Source: Oncomelania hupensis (lineage: Eukaryota; Mollusca; Gastropoda; Littorinimorpha; Pomatiopsidae). From it: a DNA stretch of 64,000 nucleotides. Location: positions 68,067,604 to 68,131,603 of the forward strand of contig CM072517.1 of the NCBI GenBank assembly GCA_036898135.1. The letters run 5' to 3'. Positions 30,537 to 40,861 of this stretch are shown here, one piece after another. Numbering within the stretch: the first letter of the stretch is position 1; each line of letters starts with the position of its first letter. The notes beneath the pieces are model-generated. The model saw only the letters and a list, made by a program, of their open reading frames with translations, did no database searches and was not told the origin of the DNA. The translations under genes and the position numbers were made by a program.

Positions 30537-33500
30537 ATGAACATTTTAGCATTCTTTTACTTCATTTTTATGGCCATTTTACAATGGAATATCCGAGGGA
30601 TAAGAGCAAATTATGAGGAGCTCTGCTGTCTGCTGACGGAACATCAACCTGTTGTGTTAGCCATTCAGGAAACTCTCTTATCAGAGAAACAGCTTATAGA
30701 TATTACTGGTTATTCGTCTATAGATTATACATCTTCTAGAGGCGTTTCACTCTTTATTCATAGAAACGTCCCATTTAACCCAATTTCACTTAATACCAGT
30801 TTACCAGCAGTTGCAGCAAGAGTATCTCTTTTTAAATCCCTCACAGTTTGTTCTATATATTTGACACCATCAATAAATGTCAATAAAAGTGAACTTGAAT
30901 TTGATCCAACAGTTACCTACCCCTTTTTTGTTGTTGGGAGATTTTAATGGACGCTCTCCCCTCTGGGGTAGCGATCGTACCGATTCTCAGGGGAAAATAA
31001 TTGAAGACATTTTAGACACGTTGAACCTAGTAACTTTGAACGAGGGTGCTCCAACTTTTTCCTGTTCAAGAACCGCTTCCTTGTCCCACATTGATATATC
31101 GATCTGTGATCCCTCCTTACTTTTGGATTTTAAATGGACAGTTTTAGAAGATCTCCATGGTAGCGACCATTTTCCGGTTTTATCAAAACATGATTCAGAC
31201 AACCTTGAGCAAACTCATGGCAGGTGGAAACTGAAACAAGCTAACTGGAGTATGTTTTCTAACCTGTCTGAGGTTCAGTTACGTGCTAAGAAACAGGAAT
31301 TTTTGAACGCCATAGATCCAATACAGCTCTACAATGACATAGTTATAAACAGTGCCAAGGAGTCCATCCCGCAAACTTCATCAAAACCGTATACAATTAA
31401 AAAACCCTGGTTTGATGAGGAATGTAAAAAGCTTCAGCAAGCCCGTAAAAAAGCTTTAAGAATGATGTATCTGCATCCAAGTTCTGAAAATAAACAGAAC
31501 CACCAACGTTTGCGAGCGCAATGCCGACAGCTCTTCAAAAGTAAGAGAAGAGAATCGTGGAGAGGTTTCTGCTCCACGCTAAATTCGAAAGCGAAGCTGT
31601 CAAAGGTTTGGAAAGTGGTCCGCAAACTCAAAAATAAAAGTACCAAACAGTTGAGCCCATGCCTTACTGTGCAGGGGGACGTAATCGGTGATAAAAAAAA
31701 CTGGTAGCTGATCTTTTGGCCTCTTCTTTTGCTGCAAATTCTTCCTCTGAACATTATTCCGTTTCTTTTCAAACAATTAAAGCACGTAAAGAAAAACAAC
31801 GGTAAAATTTTACCTCTGATAATTCTGAAGATTACAACATTTCGTTCTCATTAGTCGAGCTTGAAGATGCAATTAACAAAAGTGCAGATTCAGCAGTTGG
31901 ACCGGATGATGTACATTATCAATTTCTCAGACATTTAAGAAGGTACTCACGGTCTCAACTGCTGGACATTTTCAATCAGATTTGGATCACTGGCACCTTT
32001 CCTCCCTCTTGGAGAAAGGCCATTATTGTACCCATTCCCAAACCTGGCAAAGACCATACTAACCCAACAAACTATAGACCAATAGCCTTAACGTCTTGCT
32101 TATGCAAGACGCTGGAAAGAATGGTTTATTCTCGTTTACTGTGGTATCTAGAAACAAATAATATCTTATCCAACACTCAGTGTGGCTTTCGAAGTGGTCG
32201 AAGTACTGTTGACCACCTGGTGCGACTGGAAACTTTTATCCGTAACGCGTTCGTCCAGGGTGAACATGTCGTTGCCATCATGTTTGATTTGGAAAAAGCC
32301 TATGATACCACATGGAAATATGGCATTCTTTCAGATTTACAAGAAATGGGTTTGAAAGGACATTTACCTCTGTTTATATCCAATTTTCTAACAGACAAAA
32401 TCTTTCAGGCTAAGTTTGGGGGATCTTTGTCAGATACGAGGGAACAGGAGATGGGAGTGCCTCAGGGTAGCATCTTGTCTCCCTTGCTGTTTAATATTAA
32501 AATAAATAATATTGTTCGTTCTGTTAAACGGGGAATTGACAATTCTTTGTTTGTTGACGATTTTGCGTTAGTAGCCAAAGGTAAAACTTTGGCATCTGCA
32601 GAACGTCAGCTACAGTTATGTGTCAAGGCCGTTGAAGACTGGGTTTTACAAAATGGTTTTAAATTTTCTGAAGCAAAAACTGAATGTATTCACTTTTCCA
32701 AGCACCGGGGAATTATTCAAGACCCTATTATTATCCTCAATAAAACTCCAATAAAGGCGGTCCAACAAGTCAAATTTTTGGGTGTTATTTTTTATCAAAG
32801 GCTATCTTTCCTTCCTCATCTGAAAAATTTGAAAACTAAATGTCAACAGGCCTGCAACCTGCTTAAGGTTATTAGTGGTACAGACTGGGGTGCTGACAAG
32901 AAAACTTTATTACTGTTATATCGTTCTTTAATTAGATCCAAGTTAGACTATGGTTGCATTGTTTATGGTTCTGCTAGAAAATCTTATCTTAAGATGTTAG
33001 ATCCAGTTGCTCATCAGGCACTACGCATTGCTTTGGGTGCTTTTCGCACCTCCCCTTGTGAAAGCCTATACGTGGAAGCTAACGAACCCCCGCTGGAGCT
33101 CAGACGTACAAAATTGTCACTGAATTATTATCTAAAATTGAAAACTGATCCCATGAACCCTGTTTATGATTGTGTTTTCAACTTAGATCTTGTTCAGAAA
33201 TTTGAAGCCCAACCTAACACAATTCCCCCGTTTGGCATCAGAATGCAGGCTCATTTGGAAAAAGCAGGCATTGATGTTGCTTCCATCAACGATGATGAGC
33301 TTCGGACTGAAGCTCCTCCATGGAAATTATGTACCCCCAACATTAATTGGCAATTGTCCGCTTTTCTCAAAAACACTACATCTGAAACCGTATATAACCA
33401 ACTTTATTTAGAACAGTGTGCCTTATACCCAGGATATGAAAAACATTTTACAGACGGGTCAAAGAAATGAGATTCAGTTGCTGCTGCGTCGGTCTCCGGG

Positions 33501-34256
33501 AGACACTTAGACCAGCCTTTGCAACAGCGTTTACCTGATTTTTGTTCTGTTTATACAGCTGAGCTCAAGGCAATTCATCTCGCTCTGAAACAAGTTTATC
33601 AATCCAAAAGAACCTCGTTTTTAATCATGTCCGATTCATTGTCAGCACTTCAGGCTCTTTCCACGAGAAAGATATCACACCCTTTTCTGGCAGAGATCCA
33701 TGACCTCCATACACAACTTGTTTCTGAGGGTAAAAAGATAGTTTTTATGTGGGTACCTGATCACATGAGCATCCGCGGCAACATTGCAGTAGACAGGGCG
33801 GCTAAAGATGCTTTGCATCTCGATTTCCCTTCAGAGATTTTCCAATTTGTTCCTTACTCTGATCTGCGTTGTATGACTGGATCTTATTGTAAACAGCTGT
33901 GGCAGACTGACTGGTCTAACCATATCAACAACAAATTATTTCAAATTCTCCCGGATTTGTCAGATTCTTTGCCTAGCTTTGCATCCACTCGCAAAGAAGA
34001 AACAGTTTTGTCTCGCCTTCATATTGGGCATACTTATGTCACCCACAGTTTCCTTTTAAAAGGAGAAGAACCACCATGGTGCTTTGCATGTGATAAATAT
34101 TTTACCGTTCGCCATTTCATGTCCGAGTGTGCTGATCTGATTGAGGAAAGAGAAACATATTTTGGTTCAATACCTTTCAAAGAGATTTTTAAAGTATGTA
34201 ATGGTCAACATCTGTTTCAATTTTTACATGATGTTGGTTTGTTTTATCGCATATAA
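30537..34256 (+). pseudogene. LINE ORF2: endonuclease, reverse transcriptase, RNase H (broken)
   Basis: Endonuclease motifs appear at LQWNIRGIRANYEEL, LGDFNGRSPLWGS and GSDHFPV. RT shows SAVGPDDVHYQFL, NYRPIALTS, FDLEKAYDT, PQGSILSPLLFN and FVDDFAL (about 32553). RNase H follows with TDGSK (about 33452), YTAELKAIHLAL, SDSLSALQAL and a PDHMSIRGN block, then a Cys/His-rich tail (CFACDKYFTVRHFMSEC). Lesions: a frameshift near 30890-30920, another at the A8 run at 31690-31697, TAA at about 31803, and TGA at 33468 directly after the first RNase H Asp motif. All domains are recognisable, so decay is recent. The start could be 30537 or 30570. Confidence 0.88.
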
Positions 34257-34529
34257 ATCATATCGACATGTTTTGTTTAGTTTGGATTTTATTGATAGGA
34301 CTGAATGTATTGGTTTGATTGAAGAAAGAGATTATATTTTTAATACATCAGTTTTAAAGAAGACTCTTAAAGAGGTGTCCTGTGAAAGTTTGTTTGGGTA
34401 TTTAAGAGTAACAGGTTTGTTTTTTAAGATTTGAATCATTTTATAATATTTTAAGATAATGTCTCTCTGGTCCTGATTTGGCTCGGAAGAGTCCACTGGA
34501 CCTAAAGCAATAATCTTGTATTGTATTGT
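34257..34529 (+). other. LINE 3' region with duplicated C-terminal module and (TTGTA)n tail
   Basis: From about 34305 to 34434 another frame repeats the end of ORF2 in diverged form (LIEERDYIF...LRVTGLFFKI against LIEERETYF...LHDVGLFYRI). The last 60 bp (TGGTCCTGATTTGGCTCGG... to GCAATAATC) form the 3' end shared with the short repeats at 8-12 kb, followed by three TTGTA units. Confidence 0.75.
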
Positions 34530-34541
34530 ATTCCCCCGACA
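34530..34541. repeat. target site duplication of the LINE, right
   Basis: ATTCCCCCGACA, identical to 28426-28437. Confidence 0.88.
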
Positions 34542-35346
34542 CGGTTTCTAACAGCTGCTCAGTAATGATCAAATCAATAAGGCCATTATATGTCTCAGGG
34601 ATTCCAGCGAGACTGATCCATCTTGTCAAAAGATGACGCAAATTTATTCCATACGTATGGAATGATTGGTTCACCTCCGGCTTCGATTCGCGGAAACGTT
34701 TCCTGAGCCCTTCTGCAGTAGCCTGAAATTTCCCTAACAAATGCCTCTTTAGCTCGTCATATGTAGCCGGTGCGTTCTGTGTAAGACTACGGTATAGGTC
34801 CAACGCGCTGCCTTCCAAGAGAGCGAACAAATATATGGCCCACGACCCTGTATCCCATTTCATCTCTTTCGCATAAGTTTCAAATCTGGCTAAATATGAA
34901 TCTATATCATCAGACTTTTCTTTGAAACTGGGAAATTAGGGTAACATTGGTCTGGCTTTGACATAATCATGTCTTTCATGCCCTTCCTGTGTCTCATCCC
35001 TCTCTTTTAACCTAATTTCTTTTTCTTTTTCTAAATTCTGTTTTTCTATCTCCAGTTTCTGCCTCTCTAAAGCCAGTTGATCCTGCCATTCTCTTTCTTT
35101 TCTTTCAGTTTCTTCTCTCATTTTTCTGTATTTTCTTTCATTTTCTTCTATCTCTAATGCCATCTTCTGCCTCTCCATTTCCATAGCCATTTTCTGTTTC
35201 GCTAAGGCTATTTGATCCTGCCTGACTCTTTCATGTCTCTCTAAACATTAATCAACATATTTGGCGCGTTCTCCCTCCAGAAAGCCCAACTCCTTGGCAG
35301 AAGCCAAGAAAGATTTGAGAAGCACATCATAGCCAGCTTCAGCCAT
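34542..35346 (-). pseudogene. Gag N-terminal part, outer Ty3/Gypsy element
   Basis: The minus-strand ATG at 35346 starts MAEAGYDVLLKSFLASAKEL, a short helical domain. A Glu/Lys/Arg-rich coiled coil follows (ERQKMALEIEENERKYRK), then a SCAN-like capsid (GSALDLYRSLTQNAPATYDE, LRKRFRESKP, LIDLIITEQLLE). TAA near 35249 and TAG near 34938 interrupt it. The order of parts matches copy 1 although the sequences are far apart. The frame continues at 28425 beyond the LINE. Confidence 0.85.
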
Positions 35347-36767
35347 GACTAATAAACTGTATAAGCAAAAACTCTTTAGAAGAAACTTTTTTAAAAAAAC
35401 TACTTACACAGATGATTCATGATCAAAACTTTTCACTACGCAAGTAAACTGTGTTGTTGGATATCTCTGAACTTCACACTCACAATGAAATATGCACTGC
35501 ACTATTTCATAACATTTCCATCACATCCTGCATTTGGCATGTAAAGTAAAATGTAACAACGATTTGTCTTTTTTTTAAAATACAAGTAAATGTATCAACA
35601 CTGTCTTAAACATAACAAAACAATACGCACGTTTACATAAACCCTGACCCCAAGAAGAAATTTGTTATAAAAGGATAAAAGGACAACCTAATGAAGTCAG
35701 CACCAAACCTAACAGTAACCTGAAAGTAAACAAACTGACTGAAAAACGGGACTAATTAAGAAACTGTATAAAATATATAATCAATGAATGAAGTTAACTA
35801 AAACGTAATATTATTGAATCAAATTTTAATTAAACAATAACAGTCACCATATCAAACAATAGGTTTAAGTTCAGTAGTCTACATTCAATTCCAAAACAAA
35901 AAAAAACTATTCTGATTCAACAGTGCTTTAAGTAACAGGTTTTGTTGAAAACAAATCCTCTAATTAATACCTTAAATTAGCAACTTTCCTATTTTTAATA
36001 TATATAGTGATTATTCAACAAGCCAAAATTGAATGACTACACTACTATTAACATGATCTAACCATTACACTTATTCAACTAAAGTATAACTAATCCAAAC
36101 ACTAATTAGCCTAAACAACTATTCACAACAGTAAAATTAAACTAAATCAGACCATAGAACACTGCCCAAAACTAATAACTCAGTTATATTGACTTTTCTG
36201 TGTAAAAAAAAAGACCCAAAAAAAAAAAACTAAACAAACTACAACAGACAAACAATCACAACTGAAAATGGTCCAGTGAAAATTAATCCATTTAACAAAG
36301 TGAACAAAACTTTTCGCCAACTCCTGGCTAAAGCAAATCAAAGCGAAACAAAACAATGCAAATGAATTTAACTAAGGCTGACGGAATTAACTAAATTAAA
36401 ACAGCGAACTCCAATCAAATACACTCTCTATCACACGCATAAATAAAGGATAGGCCCTAAAGAATTCTATGAAGATTTTTTAATTAAATAAATTTTAAAC
36501 TAAAAGGACAGAGGAGCTGTAATAGACCCCAAAGGCAGACAAAGTAGCTATTCCCTCGTTGATCTAGAAACTATACAATTAGATCAACCCCGCTAAGCTG
36601 GAGGCGGGACAATAGAATATCAATTACACATTACTCAACTATACAGATCTTTTACACTCTAGTCTACCCTATACTATCATAGATAGAGTTTTAACTGAGA
36701 AAATTTTTCAAAGATATTTTACTCTGTGCCCTCACTAACCTAACACAGAAAACGTTGTGTCACCAGA
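35347..36767 (-). other. 5' leader of the outer Ty3/Gypsy element, non-coding
   Basis: A/T-rich, without long frames. Near its outer edge the minus strand reads TGGTGACACAACG (about 36752-36764), a possible primer binding site just inside the LTR-like palindrome at 36768-36947. Confidence 0.45.
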
Positions 36768-36947
36768 TGTCACGATGGTGTTTGTGTGGGGTTTAAAAGT
36801 TTACAACTATATAATCGCACACAAGAAAACCCTATCGAAATAGAATAGGCCTTCACTATCATTTCTATCTTCTATTCTATTTCGATAGGGTGTGTGCGAT
36901 TAAATAGTTGTAAACGTTGGGGTCATCACACAAACACCATCGTGACA
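36768..36947. repeat. 180-bp palindromic LTR-like element, TGTCACG...CGTGACA
   Basis: Starts TGTCACGATGGTGTTTGTG and ends with its inverse; arms of about 75 bp surround a short centre (about 36845-36870). It sits where the 5' LTR of the outer element is expected and has LTR-like ends, but is very short and almost wholly palindromic. It may be a collapsed pair of inverted LTR ends or an inserted MITE. No clear flanking duplication was seen. Confidence 0.55.
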
Positions 36948-37029
36948 GAAACGTTGGGTTTATTCTATTCAGTGCCCGAACCCACAGGACAAATTTTATT
37001 TCTCATGTACTATATATTTTCAAACCAAT

Positions 37030-37071
<42 letters not shown>

Positions 37072-37088
37072 ACACACACACACACAGA

Positions 37089-37150
<62 letters not shown>

Positions 37151-37178
37151 CATCGTAGTATAGTAGTAGTAGTAGTAA

Positions 37179-37229
<51 letters not shown>

Positions 37230-37231
37230 AA

Positions 37232-37300
<69 letters not shown>
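37030..37300. repeat. compound microsatellite (CT)n (CA)n (ATA)n (GTA)n (ATA)n
   Basis: Successive blocks: CT at about 37030-37067, CA at 37071-37085, an ATA-type block to 37150, a GTA block at about 37160-37228 and another ATA block to about 37300. The last block ends 24 bp before the MAM exon. Confidence 0.95.
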
Positions 37301-37323
37301 TTAATTTTCCACTGTCATTTTAG

Positions 37324-37420
37324 GTCATCTTCACTGGGACAATCCCCGATGTTCGTGCTTATCTAAGTGACATGGCTCTGGATGACATCACAGTGACTGA
37401 TGGATCATGTGACCGCACAG
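37324..37420 (+). CDS. exon encoding the end of a MAM domain, probable host gene
   Basis: A 97-bp open segment between a good acceptor (CACTGTCATTTTAG) and donor (CACAG, GTAGGT) reads IPDVRAYLSDMALDDITVTDGSC and a few more residues. The GD/SDMALDDI.V..G.C pattern is the C-terminal strand of MAM domains, found in extracellular adhesion and receptor proteins (meprin, A5, receptor phosphatase mu). The phase at the donor is 1. No neighbouring exon lies in the window; both sides are mobile-element sequence, so its introns would be large and repeat-filled. It could also be a stray exon duplicate. Confidence 0.65.
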
Positions 37421-37535
37421 GTAGGTAGTGATCAGAGAGACAAGTTAAGAACTGTCATGGGATAAAGGTTCAAGCGTAGTCAACAAGTCTTTATTCCACA
37501 TGACAGGAACAATACATTAAATCACTTTTGTTAGC

Positions 37536-37626
<91 letters not shown>

Positions 37627-37799
37627 GACCGATTCGGTACGGAGTGAGCGGTTCTTTTCATCATACGGTGTTGGGCAAAAAAGACCTAACGGGACCCAAT
37701 CCTCTCCAGGCTGTTGGCCACAGTCCGTTGGGTGTTGAACTTCTTGTCCAACAAGCATCAGCAGGTCAGAGTAGCAGACGTAGTGAGTCTCACCAGAAC
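37421..37799. other. intron sequence with (GA)n microsatellite
   Basis: GA repeats fill about 37535-37624. The rest has no recognised feature. Confidence 0.6.
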
Positions 37800-38585
37800 T
37801 AGTAACAAACACTGGAGCGCCTCAAAGTTGCGTACTGAGCCCTTTTCTGTACATAACTTACACGAATGACTGCAGGTGCGGTAATAAAAACTGTCCTTGT
37901 GTATAATTTGCAGATGACTCTGCGGTGCTGGGTTTGATTTCTGACGCAGAGTCAGAACACAGTTACAGGGAAGAAGTCGACAGATTTGCAGAGTGGTGTA
38001 CCACATGGAGCTCAAAGTTACTAAAACCAAAGAGCTGAATGTGGATCCTCGGAGAGATGTGGTCTACTTGACCATAAGCCAAGAGTCGGTAGAGGAGGTG
38101 CAGTCGATGCGCTACATTGGTCTCAACCTGGATTCCCAGCTCTCATTCAAGGAGCAAGTGGCTAACACGCAAAAGAAGAGTCAGCAGAGCTGTACGTGCT
38201 GAGTAGACTGCGGAACTTTGATGTTGCCCCCAAACTTCTGTGGAACCTCTATCGTAGCATTATCGAGCCCCTTCGCACATATTGCAGTATGATCTTTTTT
38301 CCATCCTTATGTGTCTCTGAAAAAAAAGCTTCTCAAAGTCTCTAAAACCGCATCCAAGATAATCAACCTCCCAGTACCTTCCATAACAGAGAACATAGGG
38401 AAGGCAATACTCCAAAGGCATATGCGGTCTCTGTGGATCCATCTCACACACTTCATGGGGAGTTTAAACCGCTTCCGTCAGGCAGGAGGTTCAGTGTACC
38501 CCTTTGCCGCAAGGTGTACTACAAACTCTCATTTGTTCCAAATGCCATTAACAGACTGAATCAAAGGGCTGGGAGCTCTGCATAA
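37800..38585 (+). pseudogene. Rex1/CR1-like LINE reverse transcriptase C-terminal fragment
   Basis: Across several frames the sequence shows GAPQSCVLSPFLYI, FADDSAVLGLISDAES with the RT catalytic Asp pair, SQLSFKEQVA, LLWNLYRSIIEPL, FPSLCVSEKK, KTASKIINLPVPSI, RFSVPLC and a final NAINRLNQRAG. The order and wording resemble Rex1/CR1-group elements common in fish and molluscs. At least three frameshifts and several stops are present. The 5' part is missing, as usual for truncated LINEs. It lies in the presumed intron after the MAM exon. Confidence 0.72.
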
Positions 38586-38830
38586 TTATCATCGTCATCA
38601 TCCTCTCGAGGATGTACTCAGTAGAGAGATGAGGATGCCCCCCCCCCAATCCCCCCCCCCCTCGATGAACTGTACAGGATGTATGGTGACGGAGGAAGTA
38701 GATCTAATCAAGTGTGTCTCTATGAGCTCTTGAGGCCGATGTAATATTATGTTACACAAGTACACATCAGATGAAATCCCAACAATACTAGTACATAGAT
38801 AAATAAACAAATAAATAAATAAATAAATAA
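38586..38830 (+). other. 3' tail region of the Rex1-like LINE with (AAAT)n
   Basis: Two C runs near 38638-38663 and a terminal (AAAT)n-type tract at about 38801-38829 are consistent with the microsatellite tail of a LINE insertion. Confidence 0.5.
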
Positions 38831-38991
38831 TGTTAGGATTGTGTGGTGGGTGTGCAGTGAAGAGAAGAGGGAGGGTTAAGGCAGAAGAGAGAAAACGTAC
38901 AAGTTAATTAATTAATCAACGTTATGTATACAACAATAATGGAGGCATGAAGGTTTCTTGCTGTGTTAATAATGTATACATTACTACAAGA

Positions 38992-38997
<6 letters not shown>

Positions 38998-39068
<71 letters not shown>

Positions 39069-39199
39069 ATATCTATATATATCTATATCTATATATATAT
39101 ACACACATATACATACATATATGTACACACATACACACCTATATATATATACATGTATATACATACATATATATACACACCTATATATATATATATATA

Positions 39200-39290
<91 letters not shown>

Positions 39291-39300
39291 GTGTGTATGA
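38998..39300. repeat. long (AT)n microsatellite with (GA)n block
   Basis: AT repeats at 38998-39030 and about 39182-39285 enclose a GA block (39031-39066) and imperfect ATAC/ATCT tracts. G/T-rich repeats continue to about 39390. Confidence 0.95.
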
Positions 39301-39417
39301 TGTGTTTGTATGTATGTGCGTGTGTATATGCGTACATGTATGTATATAAGTGTACCGTGTGTGTGTGTGTGCGGGGGAGAGAGAGACTGTATTTAGCTTG
39401 ATGTTATACTGTGTGTC

Positions 39418-40495
39418 TGTCACGAATTGGCTAGTTTAAACTCTGCCTATCGACTATTTAGCATTGTGTAGCCTTTGTAACAGTAGAGAGTTAGTACAGT
39501 ACACAGTAGCAATTAAATTACAGCACACTGCGAGCCTGAGCCACACACACAGCGCAGTGACGTCAGCACTTGAGTTTTGAATATGAACATTTTACCCAAT
39601 GAGAGCTTACGCAAAGCGGTTCGAGCCAGTTTGACTGGGTCCGAGCCTAACACATTTTTGGTCAGTTGGGAGAAATACACCGAAGTGTTAACAGCTAGAA
39701 AGCTGGCAGAGAAATCTCTCTACACTTAGACCAGGAAGCAGGACTTAGGAATCGTAGAATTCTATCAAGTCAACACGGGCCTGAACTTGTCAAACAGACG
39801 GGCAGGCGAGCTATCCCGAGCTATCCCGAGCTATCCTGTGAACCCCACTCCACAGAAACAAGTTGGTTGAGGAACCTCTACCGCACAAGTCGGAACGAGC
39901 GACCCGGTAAAACTCCCTGTCAGACCCCACAGCGTGGCCAGGGAACCCAACTACACAACGACACAGGTGGACCAGAAGCTACCTCACAGAAGGACTTCGA
40001 CCGCACCACCCGCCAGTTAAGTGTGTTATCCCAAGTGCACTTAAACTGATCAGAACAGGACCACAGTAGTCCAACTATTCAGAAACTCTAAAACGGACCA
40101 CAGTAGTCCAAATCTACATGAGATATACTAGCGAGTGCCCGATGAAGATAGAACAGCTGCATAGACTATCAGCGATCGAACTATTAGCATTGAAAGAGAC
40201 TTTTTAAGTTAGATTAGTACTTAGAGAACCTTGTATAGAGTAGAAGAAATAAATGTGTGATTTTAACTGTTATCAAAAGGCTGGACTACATATGATTCAT
40301 AGCCGTGTGAAAGCTAGTGTGACAGTATTCTTTTACCTTTTTTCTATCTATTTCGGTACCCCAACCTTAACACAGAACGAGCTAAACAAATAAATTTATT
40401 AAAGTAATTCATAGGGTGACTTACTAGCAGTTCCCACCGAATAAACGTGAGGGTCCATAATTCCATTGTGCAGAGCCCATAAACCCCACGAGACA
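39418..40495 (+). repeat. 5' LTR of copy 2, intronless
   Basis: 1078 bp, TGTCACGAATTGG to CCCACGAGACA. At 39797/39798 CAAACAG joins ACGGGCAGG directly, where copies 1 and 3 have 459-460 bp between. Confidence 0.92.
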
Positions 40496-40502
40496 CTTTA
40501 AT

Positions 40503-40520
40503 TGGCGAGCCTAGCCAGGA
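40503..40520 (+). promoter_or_regulatory. primer binding site region of copy 2
   Basis: TGGCGAGCCTAGCC, in the same position as in copy 1. Confidence 0.58.
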
Positions 40521-40861
40521 TCTGTGTATAATAGGAATTGGGTATAAACGGATCTAAGTACAATAAAATTAGATAACAGTAGGAGTAGTAGAATAACTTA
40601 GAATAGTGGTAACATTGACTCAGTTTGGGTGCACTATTCTTTAGTTAAAAACTTTTTTGCTTCAATTATTTTTGTGTCTGTATGTTGCATTGTTCTTTTG
40701 CAGGTTTTGCTTAAGTAACTGTTGTATGCCATTTGACTCTTGTTTTATTCTATTATTGATTACGAATTTGATTGTCTTTGCATTGTTTTTATTGACTTGC
40801 AATATTGCTAGTGTTTTGGTATTCCACGTGATTCAGAGGGTGTTCATAGACACGTTTGGCA

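Larger units (their letters stand above)
28438..34529 (+). mobile_element. I/Nimb-like non-LTR retrotransposon, near full length
   Basis: A 6.1-kb insertion in the gag gene of the outer element, bounded by a perfect 12-bp target duplication. It has a G/C-rich 5' leader (28438-29064), ORF1 with three zinc knuckles, ORF2 with apurinic endonuclease, RT and RNase H, and a 3' end with a (TTGTA)n tail. RNase H after RT places it in the I/Nimb/Jockey-related group of LINEs. ORF1 is open but ORF2 has several lesions. Its 3' end is shared with the short repeats at 8269-12101. Confidence 0.92.

Noticed and set aside
29641..30552. Minus-strand frames opposite LINE ORF1
   Set aside because: Shadows of ORF1 without recognisable domains.
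38922..39423. Several 80-117-codon frames
   Set aside because: They are translations of AT, GA and GT microsatellites.
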